64,000 nucleotides of DNA from Janthinobacterium aquaticum (GTDB taxonomy: Bacteria > Pseudomonadota > Gammaproteobacteria > Burkholderiales > Burkholderiaceae_D): NCBI RefSeq assembly GCF_009208565.1, contig NZ_WFLK01000017.1:62001-126000 (forward strand), in the 5' to 3' direction. A program made the position numbers and the translations under genes. The notes beneath the pieces are model-generated. The model had not been told where the DNA came from and searched no databases. It was given only the letters and a program-made list of their open reading frames with translations. Position 1 is the stretch's first letter. Each line of letters opens with the position of its first letter. Positions 8,637-17,545 of this stretch are shown one piece after another.

Positions 8637-8666
8637 GTCGGATTACGCTGCGCTAATCCGACCTAC
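8637..8666. repeat. Paired-hairpin repeat, copy 2, right half
   Basis: GTCGGATTACGCTGCGCTAA followed by TCCGACCTAC is the closing half of the repeat. It overlaps the last codons of the esterase gene on the minus strand; that gene's final residues (RSD) and its TAG stop are encoded by the repeat. Confidence 0.75.
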
Positions 8667-9576
8667 CCAAGGCAGAGGGATTGTTATCCATCCCCAGCAT
8701 TTCTTTGATCACCGGCAACACCATCTTCCACGCCGGCGAGCTGGCGGCGATTTCGTCGTAGTGGCTGGCGCCGGGCAGGATTAGCACTTGCGCATGGTCA
8801 CCGGCTTTGGTGGCTTTCGCGGCATAGTCGTGCGCCACGCGTGGGGGCGAGATGGTGTCGAGCTCGCCCGTGATCAGCACGGTGCGCGTGCCGTTCGGGA
8901 CCAGCTCGGCGGCGTTGGTGTCGCTGTAAATGTCGGGGCGCTCATCGCTGGGCAAGCCGGCCAGTTCCGTCATGTTGCGCTCGCAGCTGGACTGGATCAG
9001 CGCTTTCTCATGACGCAAATCGGCCAGGCCGCCCAGGCTGATGATATTGGCCACCGGCAGCATCTGCGCACGAAACAAGGGGCTCGATGGCGCAATCTTG
9101 CTGCGCCCGGCAATCCATTGCACCAGCTGGCCTCCGGCCGAATGACCTATCGCCACGATGCGTCTGGTGTCGAGCTGGTACTGCGCGGCATGGCTTTGCA
9201 GGCTGTCGAGCGCGCTATGCATGTCCTCATAGGTACCGGGATAGCCGCCGCCCGGCTCGTCCACGCGGCGGTACTCCACATTCCACACTGCAATGCCTTG
9301 CTCGACCAGGGCGCCAGCGACATTGCGCATTTGCCGTATGCCGCCAAACTGCACGGTCCAGCAGCCGCCATGCACCAGCACTACTACCGGAAACGGTCCC
9401 TTGCCTTCAGGGCGGAACAGCTGGGCGAACTGCGAGGGCGCCGTGCCATAGGCAAGCTGCGCTGTGGGGGGCGGGCCGTTCAGCGCCAGATAATTGTCCA
9501 GGGTCATCGGGGTGGTGACGCTGCCGGCGCCCTGGGCCAACAAGGCAGCGGCAAGCAGTGACTGGGCGACAGGCAT
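8653..9576 (-). CDS. Secreted alpha/beta-hydrolase (esterase/lipase-like)
   Basis: A 307-residue hydrolase. I start it at the ATG at 9576, which is preceded by TAGGAG, rather than at an upstream ATG 27 bases away. A cleavable signal peptide is likely (MPVAQSLLAAALLAQGAGS). The oxyanion segment is VLVHGGCW, the nucleophile elbow GHSAGG (Ser146), the acid probably the Asp of ITGELDTISPP, and the base the His of PGASHYDEI. The arrangement resembles BD-FAE and arylformamidase-like esterases. The C-terminal residues come from an intergenic repeat. The substrate is unknown. Confidence 0.85.
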   Translation of the reverse strand: MPVAQSLLAAALLAQGAGSVTTPMTLDNYLALNGPPPTAQLAYGTAPSQFAQLFRPEGKGPFPVVVLVHGGCWTVQFGGIRQMRNVAGALVEQGIAVWNVEYRRVDEPGGGYPGTYEDMHSALDSLQSHAAQYQLDTRRIVAIGHSAGGQLVQWIAGRSKIAPSSPLFRAQMLPVANIISLGGLADLRHEKALIQSSCERNMTELAGLPSDERPDIYSDTNAAELVPNGTRTVLITGELDTISPPRVAHDYAAKATKAGDHAQVLILPGASHYDEIAASSPAWKMVLPVIKEMLGMDNNPSALGRSD

Positions 9577-9727
9577 GGGTACTCCTAAATGGTCAGGAGC
9601 CACACTCTAGCACAGGCCAATTACCATGATAAATGGCAAGCTTTATGGCATGCACCACCACGCTTATACGCTTGGAAATGTTGCTCCGTGATATATTCGC
9701 GTATCAGTTATATCGCTTACGGACCCG

Positions 9728-12610
9728 GTGCACGCCCTACATCTTATCGACCTGCTTCATGCCGAACATCAGGCGCTGGCCAGTATCGCCGCCGGCGACA
9801 CGCTGGTCTTTGCGCTCGAGCAATTGCTGCTGGCGCTGCAAAGCCAGTCGGAAGAACCGATGCATGCCTGCGTGCTGCTGATCGACGAGGCCGACCGTTA
9901 CTGCGGCGCGTCCGCGCCCACGCTGCCGCCCGACCTGACGGCGGCCTTGCAGCTGGGCGACAGCCGGCAATCGCCGTTCGGCATGGCCGGTTTTTCCGGT
10001 GCGCCCGTGTATTGCGGCGACATTGCGCGCGACCCGCTGTGGAGCGCCGGCCGCAGGGAGGCGGTGCTGCACGGCTATCGTTCGTGCTGGGTCACGCCGG
10101 TATTTTGCGCCAAAGGCCATGTGCTCGGTGTGCTGGGCCTGCTGTTCCAGACGGCGCGCCATCCGACCCAGGCCGAAATCGAATTAATGACCATCAGCGC
10201 GCGCAGCACGGCCCATGTGATCGAACGCAGCCGGCTGGAGCAGGCCGCGCTGCACGCCCAGGAGCAGGCGCGGCTGGCGTTTTTCGACAGCGAATCGCGC
10301 TTCCAGGCAATGGCCAGCGCCTTGCCGCTGCAGTCCTGGCTGGCGCAGCCCGACGGCACCTTATACTGGCTTAACGAGAGCCTGTGCGATTACGCCGGCC
10401 TGTCGATGCAGTCGCTGCTCGATGGCGCCTTGCGACTGTGCATCCATCCGGACGAGCGCGAGCAGGCCGCGCAGGCCTGGCAGTTGGCGCTGGCCGAGCA
10501 GCTGCCGTTTGACATGCCCTTGCGTCTGCGCGCCCATGACGGGCAGTACCGCTGTTTCCTGGCGCGCGCCGTGCCGCTGTTTGACGAAGGCGGCTCGCTG
10601 GTGCGCTGGGTCGGCAGCAACAGCGATGTGCAGGAACAGAAAAACCTGCAGGAAGAAATGGATTTTATGGCGCGTGCGCTGGAGCAGGAACGGGCCAGGC
10701 GCTCGTCCGAGCGCGACCGCATGTGGCGCCTGTCGACCGATATCATGCTGATGGCCGACCTGCATGGCGTGATTATCGCCGTCAATCCGGCCTGGACCGG
10801 CGTGCTGGAGCGCAGCGAAAGCGACTCGCTCGGCATCGAGTTCATCAGCCTGGTGCACCCGGACGACCGCGCCGTGGCGCAGCAGCACCTGACGCGCCTG
10901 GTGGAGCAGGGCGTCACCGTGCGCATGGAGCTGCGCTACCGGCGCCGCGACGGCGTCTACCGCTGGATCGCCTGGCGCGTGATGCCGGCGCAAAAGCTGG
11001 TGCATGCGATCGGGCGCGACGTGACTGATGAAAAGGAAGCGCTGCTGGCGCTGCAGCGCAGCGAGCACGCCCTGCTGCAGGCGCAAAAACTCGAATCGAT
11101 CGGCAAGCTGACCGGCGGCGTGGCGCACGATTTCAATAATGTGCTGCAGATTATCTCGGGCAATCTGCAGCTGCTGAAACTGACCGTCGGCGAGCACGAA
11201 CAGGCGGCGCGCCGCCTGCTGTCGGCCGAATCGGCGGTCGAGCGTGGTGCCCGGCTGTCGTCGCAGCTGCTGGCGTTTGCCCGGCGCCAGCCCCTCAAAC
11301 CCCTGGTAACCGATCTGGGTCGCCTGCTGCGCAGCATGCAGGAACTGATACGGCGCGCGCTGGGCGAGCGCATGATCGAGGAAATATTCATCAGCGAGGG
11401 CTTGTGGCATACGCTGGTCGACCCGAACCAGATGGAAAACGTGCTGCTCAATATGGCCATCAATGCGCGCGACGCGATGGCCGACGATGCCGGCGGCGGC
11501 CGCCTGACCTTCACGCTGGGCAATGTGACGCTCGACGGCGCCTACGCCAGCCTGCATGCCGATGTGCATCCGGGCCAATACGTGTTGCTGACCATTACCG
11601 ATACCGGCCACGGCATGACGCAGGAAGTGATCGGCCGGATATTCGAGCCTTTCTTTACCACCAAGCGCGAAGGCGAGGGCACGGGGCTCGGTCTGTCCAT
11701 GGCCTACGGCTTTATCCGCCAGAGCGCCGGCCATATCGAAGTCCATAGCGCGCCGGGCGCCGGCACCACCTTCAAGATTTATTTGCCGCGCTCGCTCGAA
11801 CAGCTGGCCGAGCCGCCGCCCGTGCTGCACGGGCCGGTACAGGGCGGCTCGGAAACCATCGTGGTGGTGGAAGACGATGCCGCCGTGCGCCATACGGTGG
11901 TCGACATGCTGCTGGGACTGGGCTATACGGTGCTGCAGGCCGAGCACGGCGAAAGTGCGCTGGCGCTGCTGGAACAGGCCGGCCCCGTCGATTTGCTGCT
12001 GACCGATGTGGTAATGCCCGGCACGGTGCCCAGCACCGAACTGGCGCGGCTGGCGCGCGAAGCGCGGCCAGGGTTGGCTATCCTGTTTACCTCGGGCCAC
12101 GCGCACGATGTGCTGATGCAGGGCGGCCGGCTGGCGCCGTGTGTCGAGCTGCTGAGCAAACCCTATGGACGCGATGAGCTGGCGCGCACGGTGCGCCGGG
12201 TGCTCGACAGCCGGTGTTCGTCCGCAGTAGCCGAACCAGCTGGCCAGCGCATCTTGCTGGTGGAAGACAACGACGATGCGCGCGCCATGAGCGCCGAAAT
12301 GCTCACCATGCTCGGCCACACCGTACTGGACGTCGCCGACGCCGAAGCGGCCCTGCTGCTGCTCGACACGGCGGGGCTCGATGTCCTGGTGACCGATATC
12401 AGCCTGCCAGGCAAGAGCGGGATGGAGCTGGCCGACCTGGCGCGCAGCCGGCTGCCGCAGCTGGAAGTGGTGTTTGCCTCAGGCCATGCCTGGGGCGCCA
12501 GCCTGGCGCGCGAACGCCAGGCCACGTTCCTGCAAAAGCCGTTTGGGCTGGAGGATCTGGCCAGGGCGCTGGGCAGCCCCATGCCGGCAGCGCTGGCGGG
12601 GCTGGACTGA
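9728..12610 (+). CDS. Hybrid sensor histidine kinase: GAF-PAS-PAS-HisKA-HATPase-REC-REC
   Basis: A 960-residue cytoplasmic hybrid kinase with a GTG start. Domains in order: GAF (about 10-165), PAS (about 190-300), PAS with PAC (about 335-445), HisKA with the phospho-acceptor H467 in GGVAHDFNN, HATPase_c (about 560-690, with DTGHGM and GTGLGLSM), REC1 (about 708-820, LLLTDVVMP) and REC2 (about 838-955, VLVTDISLPG). There are no membrane helices, so it senses a cytosolic signal. Domain order and linkers match the kinase at 56527. No partner regulator lies next to it. The GTG start has no strong ribosome site. Confidence 0.88.
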   Translation: MHALHLIDLLHAEHQALASIAAGDTLVFALEQLLLALQSQSEEPMHACVLLIDEADRYCGASAPTLPPDLTAALQLGDSRQSPFGMAGFSGAPVYCGDIARDPLWSAGRREAVLHGYRSCWVTPVFCAKGHVLGVLGLLFQTARHPTQAEIELMTISARSTAHVIERSRLEQAALHAQEQARLAFFDSESRFQAMASALPLQSWLAQPDGTLYWLNESLCDYAGLSMQSLLDGALRLCIHPDEREQAAQAWQLALAEQLPFDMPLRLRAHDGQYRCFLARAVPLFDEGGSLVRWVGSNSDVQEQKNLQEEMDFMARALEQERARRSSERDRMWRLSTDIMLMADLHGVIIAVNPAWTGVLERSESDSLGIEFISLVHPDDRAVAQQHLTRLVEQGVTVRMELRYRRRDGVYRWIAWRVMPAQKLVHAIGRDVTDEKEALLALQRSEHALLQAQKLESIGKLTGGVAHDFNNVLQIISGNLQLLKLTVGEHEQAARRLLSAESAVERGARLSSQLLAFARRQPLKPLVTDLGRLLRSMQELIRRALGERMIEEIFISEGLWHTLVDPNQMENVLLNMAINARDAMADDAGGGRLTFTLGNVTLDGAYASLHADVHPGQYVLLTITDTGHGMTQEVIGRIFEPFFTTKREGEGTGLGLSMAYGFIRQSAGHIEVHSAPGAGTTFKIYLPRSLEQLAEPPPVLHGPVQGGSETIVVVEDDAAVRHTVVDMLLGLGYTVLQAEHGESALALLEQAGPVDLLLTDVVMPGTVPSTELARLAREARPGLAILFTSGHAHDVLMQGGRLAPCVELLSKPYGRDELARTVRRVLDSRCSSAVAEPAGQRILLVEDNDDARAMSAEMLTMLGHTVLDVADAEAALLLLDTAGLDVLVTDISLPGKSGMELADLARSRLPQLEVVFASGHAWGASLARERQATFLQKPFGLEDLARALGSPMPAALAGLD

Positions 12611-12707
12611 TCACGTGCCCGGCGAACTGTTGAACTGCCAGTTAAAAGCGTAATTTGTGCGCGACGTAGGCCGAGCTTAAAAATGGCAATAAAGACCAGT
12701 TGGCGGC

Positions 12708-12713
12708 TATAAT
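12708..12713 (+). promoter_or_regulatory. -10 box of the first DUF2946 gene
   Basis: TATAAT in the context TGGCGGCTATAATGCCGC lies only 5 bases before the ATG at 12719. Transcription from it would begin at or just after the start codon. The paralogous gene at 52309 has the same GGCTATAAT at 52294-52302, 6 bases before its ATG. Confidence 0.5.
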
Positions 12714-12718
12714 GCCGC

Positions 12719-13129
12719 ATGCTTAAAATGACAAGAAGACGACTGCTGCACGGTTGGCTGGCCCTCCTGGCCGTGCTTTTCGCTACGCTTGCGCCTTCCA
12801 TTTCGCATGCGCTGGCAGCTTCGTCCTCGGCGCGGTCCGCTTCGCCTCCTTCTCTCATTTTGCTGGACATCTGCACGGTCGATGGGTTGAAGTCAGCCGA
12901 TGCCGGCAGCCTGGAGCACCAGTCGGGCATGGATCCGGTCGCACATGCTTTCGAGCATTGTCCGTACTGCCATACGCATGGCGGCTCGTTTGCTTTGCTG
13001 CCATCGGCGCATCAGCCACTAGCCGTCCCCGGTGCGCACGCCATCTTCCCGCGTTTATTCCTTCGTGCTCCACGCACACTGTTTGTCTGGTCATCGGCAA
13101 ATCCACGCGGCCCACCGCGAACGGCCTGA
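12719..13129 (+). CDS. DUF2946-family exported protein, paralogue 1
   Basis: A 136-residue small exported protein. A Sec signal or membrane anchor covers about residues 5-33 (ending LAPSISHALAA). The conserved family core HAFEHCPYCHTHGGSFALLP follows, with a CxxC pair and several His that could bind metal, and the tail is PRGPP. DUF2946 genes are commonly found beside TonB receptors, and this one precedes one by about 190 bases. It is clearly paralogous to the gene at 52309, with the same core and tail. Role unproven; metal (possibly copper) handling is a guess from the CxxC/His core. Confidence 0.75.
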   Translation: MLKMTRRRLLHGWLALLAVLFATLAPSISHALAASSSARSASPPSLILLDICTVDGLKSADAGSLEHQSGMDPVAHAFEHCPYCHTHGGSFALLPSAHQPLAVPGAHAIFPRLFLRAPRTLFVWSSANPRGPPRTA

Positions 13130-13320
13130 TTGTTTGCCTGCCGCAGCTTGCGCCATCGTGCGCTGCTGCAGTTGCTGATCGCGCCTGTCATGGGCCAGGC
13201 TTTACTCGCTTTGCCGTTGACCGCTGACAGCTTTTGCGTAGCCTGTCCTGCGCCCACGCGCGATCTCAAGATCAATCCGTTCGCCTGCCCCGGCTGGCTG
13301 TTCGCTTTCTCTGGATATGT

Positions 13321-15393
13321 ATGCTGAATCAGAAATTCCTGTTTTTCTTCCGTCGCCAGCGCATGACTGCGCCAAAAGTATGGTTGCTGTGCGCGCAAAT
13401 CGGTAGCCTGGCCTTACCGACTTTTTCCACTGCTCAAGAACAGCAAGGCGATGACGCCGTGCTGCAAATGGGTAAAGTGGACATCCATGCCCGCAGCAGC
13501 GGCCCTTTGTCGTCACGCAATATACTGAGTTCCGTCGATGTGCTGGCACCGCAAGTGATCGAACAGCAGCAAGTCAATCACACATGGGAGCTGTTGACGC
13601 GCGCACCGGGTGTGATGCTGACGCAGTTCAGGCAAGGCAACGAGTCGGGCAAACTGTCTTTTCGCGGCTTTAACGGCGAAGGCGAGGTCAATGCCGTCAA
13701 GCTCCTGATCGACGGCATACCAAGTAATGACAATGCCGGCGGCATGCCTTTCCTCGACATGCTGTTTCCGCTGGAGATCAGCCGCATCGAGATCGTGCGC
13801 GGCACCAACGATCCGCGCTATGGCCTACACAATATCGCAGGCAATGTCAACGTGCATACGCGCACGGGCGGCAATGATGGTGAGGCACGATTGAGCTACG
13901 GCAGCTTTCGCACCCGCCAGATGCAGTTGGCCAAAGGTATCGAAGAGGGTAACTGGACGCAGAATTACTTCGTCGGCTATCTTCAGTCTGCCGGATACCG
14001 CGATAATGCCGCTTTTGACAAGGCGACGCTGTCAGGCAAATGGTTCTACACCACCGACGACCAGCGCACCCGCTTCGGCGTGATCGCACGCCTGACGCAA
14101 AGCCATGGCGATGAAGCGGGCTACCTTGAAGCCGCCGATGCGCACCGTACGCCGACCGCTTCCTACGCGTATGCGCAATCGGACGGCGGCAATCGCGACA
14201 TGGGCCAGTTAAGCGCCCATCTCGACGCCGAACTGAGCCCGGCCCTGTCGCTGTCTGCCAAGGCCTATGCCAACAGCGTGCGCGACCAGCGCTGGCTGCG
14301 CTACTCGCTGCTGGCGTCGCAGCAGGAGCGTGTTATCGACGAAACCCACTATGGCGTGCTGGCCAGCCTGACTTACCGGCCACAGGCAGTGCCGGCGCCA
14401 TGGGCGCGCGGCATGTCGGTCGAGGTGGGCGCCAGTGCCGAGCACCAGCATGATCGCAGCCCGCGCTACAGGACAGAGAACAAGGTGCGCAAGGCTGTTA
14501 CGCGCGACCAGCGGTTTGATTTCGATACCTGGGGCGCCTACCTGCAGGCAGTTTTCCTGCCGGTCACCGGTCTGAAAATCATGCCAGGCTACCGTATCGA
14601 CAAGGTCCAGGGCGACTTCTCCGACCCGTCGAGACAGGTGCGCTACCCGATCAACGATTACGGCCTGATCCGGCAGCCCAAGTTCAGTGCCGTCTATAGC
14701 CCGTGGCAGGCGGCGAGCATCTACGGCAACTGGGGCAAGACGTTCCAGGTTGGCGCCGGGGCGGGCGCGTATCAGTCCAATGCCAATCGCTTGCGTGCGT
14801 CGATCAACGAAGGCTGGGAAGCGGGCATCAAATTGCGGCCGGTTGCCTGGGCCGATGGCCGCATTGCCGTGTGGCGCCAGGATGCCAGCGGTGAAGTCAA
14901 GCGCAAGCTCAATGATCCGACGGGTGACTCGGAAAACGTCGGCAAGACCCGCCGCGAAGGCATCGACCTGCAACTGAACGTGCAGCAGGGCGAGCGCCAC
15001 AGTGCCTGGTTTGCCTATTCGCGCCAGCGTACGCGCATCGTCGAACCCGATCCGACAGCACCTGCCACGCTGGGCAAGCAAATCGATCACGTACCTGGCC
15101 ATCTCTATTCGGCCGGCTATGATCTCCAGCTTGATCCCGCCACCAAAGTGTCGGCCTGGGCGAACGGGCAGGGCAGCTATTTTCTGACGACTGCCAATAC
15201 CGGCGCCAGGTATGGCGCCTATGCCTTGCTCAATCTTGGTCTCACGTACCGTGTTTCCAGTGCGCTGACGCTCGATATGCAACTGAAAAATCTCGCCAAT
15301 CGCTATTACGACTATGTGTGGACCAACGAAGTGACACGCCATGCGCCAGGTGATGGCCGGGCGTTGTATGTGTCGGCAACCATGCGATTCTGA
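13321..15393 (+). CDS. TonB-dependent outer-membrane receptor (module 1)
   Basis: About 690 residues. A signal peptide precedes FSTAQEQ; the start at 13321 is chosen, though the Met at 13363 is also possible. A plug domain (about 60-175) contains IDGIPSNDNAGG and IEIVRGTNDPRYGLHNIAGN, and a 22-strand barrel ends in an aromatic residue (SATMRF). The TonB box is not obvious. It follows the DUF2946 gene and is followed by a convergent kinase operon. The substrate is unknown; the neighbour suggests a metal complex. Confidence 0.87.
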   Translation: MLNQKFLFFFRRQRMTAPKVWLLCAQIGSLALPTFSTAQEQQGDDAVLQMGKVDIHARSSGPLSSRNILSSVDVLAPQVIEQQQVNHTWELLTRAPGVMLTQFRQGNESGKLSFRGFNGEGEVNAVKLLIDGIPSNDNAGGMPFLDMLFPLEISRIEIVRGTNDPRYGLHNIAGNVNVHTRTGGNDGEARLSYGSFRTRQMQLAKGIEEGNWTQNYFVGYLQSAGYRDNAAFDKATLSGKWFYTTDDQRTRFGVIARLTQSHGDEAGYLEAADAHRTPTASYAYAQSDGGNRDMGQLSAHLDAELSPALSLSAKAYANSVRDQRWLRYSLLASQQERVIDETHYGVLASLTYRPQAVPAPWARGMSVEVGASAEHQHDRSPRYRTENKVRKAVTRDQRFDFDTWGAYLQAVFLPVTGLKIMPGYRIDKVQGDFSDPSRQVRYPINDYGLIRQPKFSAVYSPWQAASIYGNWGKTFQVGAGAGAYQSNANRLRASINEGWEAGIKLRPVAWADGRIAVWRQDASGEVKRKLNDPTGDSENVGKTRREGIDLQLNVQQGERHSAWFAYSRQRTRIVEPDPTAPATLGKQIDHVPGHLYSAGYDLQLDPATKVSAWANGQGSYFLTTANTGARYGAYALLNLGLTYRVSSALTLDMQLKNLANRYYDYVWTNEVTRHAPGDGRALYVSATMRF

Positions 15394-15423
15394 ACATCTT
15401 GAACTATCTTCTCCAGATGTTCA
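15391..15423. terminator. Hairpin between convergent genes
   Basis: TGAACATCT at 15391-15399 pairs with AGATGTTCA at 15415-15423, starting at the stop codon of the TonB receptor. There is no strong T run. It could serve as a 3' end for the receptor transcript. Confidence 0.35.
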
Positions 15424-15490
15424 GCCATGCCATTATGCGCGCACAGAAACCTGGTTTTTATCAGATTGATATGCTGACTGCATAGCGCAT

Positions 15491-16681
15491 CTACTGTCCC
15501 GCCAGCGGCAGCGTCACGCAAAACAGCGAGCCGCTGCCGGGCTGGCTTTGCAGCGTAATGGCGCCGCCGTGCGCGTCGACCAGCTGCTTGGTGATAAACA
15601 GCCCCAGTCCCAGCCCACCGGTACGGTCGTGCTGCACCACGCGCTCGAAAGCCTGGAAAATACGTTCCTGGTCGCGGCTGCTGATGCCGATGCCGTGGTC
15701 GCGTACTTCGATTACGGCACTGTTCGGTGTTTGCGACAGGCTGATCTCGACCGGCTGGCCGGCGCCGTAGCGCACGGCGTTGCTGATCAGGTTGACAACG
15801 ATCTGTTCGACCCGGAAAGCGTCCCAATGGCCTTCGATCACGCCGCTGGCCTGCACGTGCAGCGTGGTGTTGCTGGCCAGGGCACCGGGGCTGAGGTCGT
15901 CGGCCACGCGGCGCACCAGCTCGGTCAGGTCGACCGCTTCGCGCCGGATGGACAGCTTGCCGCTATTGATGCGCGACACGTCGAGCATGTCGTCGATCAG
16001 GCGCACCATGCTGCGGATCTGGCGCGCATCGCGCGCCACCATCTTTTGCAGCTTGTCGGCGTCAAAAGCGGCCAGGTTGCCCCGTTCGAGGTTGACGGTA
16101 CGCATCTGCGTTTCCAAAAACAACGTATTGAGCGGCGTGCGCAGCTCGTGCGCCACCATCGACATGAATTCATCGCGCATGTTCAGCGAGCGCTGCAGCT
16201 CGCCCTGGGTGGCGCGCAGCTCCTGCAACAGCGCTTCCTGCTGCTGACGGCTCTGTTCGAGCGCCAGCACCTGGCGCCGCGTCTCCATGCGCTGCTGGTG
16301 CAGCGCGACAAACACATTGACCTTGCTTTGCACGGCGTTGATATCGAGCGGTTTGTGCAGGAAGTCGACCGCGCCGCTTTCATAGCCCTGGAAGGAAAAA
16401 TTCATTTCCTTGCCGGCGGCGGTGACGAACACGATGGGGATATGGCGCGTCTTTTCGGTGCCGCGCATCAGCTGGGCCAGCTCGAAGCCGTCCATTTCCG
16501 GCATCTGCACGTCGAGGATGGCCAGCGCGAAATCGTGCTCGAGCAGCAGGGCCAGCGCTTCCTCGCCGGAGGAGGCCTGGTAGACGCTGCGGCCGCTGTC
16601 GCGTATCAGCGCATTGAGCGCGCGCAAGTTTTCCGGCAAATCGTCAACGATCAATAATTTGGTACTGGTCTCGGTCATCAT
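15491..16681 (-). CDS. Response regulator-histidine kinase fusion (REC-HisKA-HATPase)
   Basis: A 396-residue protein. The N-terminal receiver has the phospho-acceptor D57 in AILDVQMPEMDG. A coiled linker (about 130-165) leads to HisKA with H178 in AHELRTPLN and a HATPase_c domain with DHGIGI and GGLGLGLFI. Such fusions pass a signal from an upstream kinase into a second kinase step. It is the last gene of a three-gene operon, 3 bases after the CheR gene, so its receiver is a likely target of the large hybrid kinase upstream. Confidence 0.9.
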   Translation of the reverse strand: MMTETSTKLLIVDDLPENLRALNALIRDSGRSVYQASSGEEALALLLEHDFALAILDVQMPEMDGFELAQLMRGTEKTRHIPIVFVTAAGKEMNFSFQGYESGAVDFLHKPLDINAVQSKVNVFVALHQQRMETRRQVLALEQSRQQQEALLQELRATQGELQRSLNMRDEFMSMVAHELRTPLNTLFLETQMRTVNLERGNLAAFDADKLQKMVARDARQIRSMVRLIDDMLDVSRINSGKLSIRREAVDLTELVRRVADDLSPGALASNTTLHVQASGVIEGHWDAFRVEQIVVNLISNAVRYGAGQPVEISLSQTPNSAVIEVRDHGIGISSRDQERIFQAFERVVQHDRTGGLGLGLFITKQLVDAHGGAITLQSQPGSGSLFCVTLPLAGQ

Positions 16682-16684
16682 GTT

Positions 16685-17545
16685 TTATCCTGGCAATCCT
16701 TTGTTGCTGGCGCGCTGGCCCAGCATGGCGCGCTTGCGGTACAGCTTTTCCTGGCCGGCAATCGGTTCGTAGCGCTCGGCGTAGCTGCTGAAATTCAGGC
16801 TTTCCTTGCCGCCCAGGCCCAAAAAGCCGCGGTGCGACAGCGAATCGTGGAACAGGCCCAGCGCGCGGTCCTGCAGTTCCTTGTTGAAGTAAATCAGCAC
16901 GTTGCGGCAGCACACCAGCTGGGTTTCGGCAAACACACTGTCGGTGGCCAGGCTGTGGTCGGCAAAATTGATGCGCTCAAGCAAATCGGCGTCAAAGCGC
17001 ACGGTTTCATGTTCGACCGTGTAATAGTCGGACAGTTGCGCCTGGCCGCCGGCGGCGCGGTAATTGGCGCCATACGCGTCCATGCGATGCAGGCCATACA
17101 CGCCGCGCGCAGCTTTCTGCAGGGCCTGCGGATTGATATCGGTGGCGTCGATGGTGCAGCGCGCCAGCATGTCTTCTTCCTTGAGCAGAATGGCCAGCGA
17201 CAGCGCTTCTTCGCCGGTACAGCAGCCGGCCACCCAGATGCGCGGCGACGGATAGGTTTTCAGCACCGGCAGCACCTGCTGGCGCAGGGCCAGAAAAAAC
17301 GACGGGTCGCGAAACATCTGCGTGACCGGCACCGTCAGTATCTGCAACAGCTGCTCGAACAGATCCGGGTCGTCCAGTACGCGTTGCTGCAGCGCGGCCA
17401 CATCGGCGCAATGGAAGCGTTCGAGCGCATGGCTGAGCCTGCGCCGCTGCGACGACGGCGCGTAATCACGAAAATCATAGCTGTAGCGCTGATAGATCGC
17501 CTCCATCAGTTCGGCCAGCTGCGCATCCGTGTACTGATCCGACAT
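16685..17545 (-). CDS. CheR-type protein-glutamate methyltransferase
   Basis: A 286-residue methylase. The N-terminal CheR domain has YDFRDYAPSSQRRRLSHALER, and the SAM site is VAGCCTGEEALSLAILL (a GCCTGEE variant of the usual GCSTGEE). ATDINPQAL and CCRNVLIYFN are also typical of active CheR. The ATG at 17545 overlaps the stop of the hybrid kinase by one base, so translation is coupled. There is no CheB, CheW or chemoreceptor gene here. This argues that it serves the kinase module rather than a flagellar chemotaxis array. Confidence 0.9.
   Translation of the reverse strand: MSDQYTDAQLAELMEAIYQRYSYDFRDYAPSSQRRRLSHALERFHCADVAALQQRVLDDPDLFEQLLQILTVPVTQMFRDPSFFLALRQQVLPVLKTYPSPRIWVAGCCTGEEALSLAILLKEEDMLARCTIDATDINPQALQKAARGVYGLHRMDAYGANYRAAGGQAQLSDYYTVEHETVRFDADLLERINFADHSLATDSVFAETQLVCCRNVLIYFNKELQDRALGLFHDSLSHRGFLGLGGKESLNFSSYAERYEPIAGQEKLYRKRAMLGQRASNKGLPG

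Noticed and set aside
10361-12319. A 652-residue minus-strand frame opposite the GAF/PAS kinase
   Set aside because: Low-complexity His/Gln/Arg composition with no signature; a shadow frame. The similar frame opposite the 56527 kinase (57115-59022) was dropped for the same reason.
13130-13327. A 65-residue frame between the DUF2946 gene and the TonB receptor
   Set aside because: It has a TTG start without a ribosome site and no counterpart in the equivalent gap of module 2. It could be real but is not supported.
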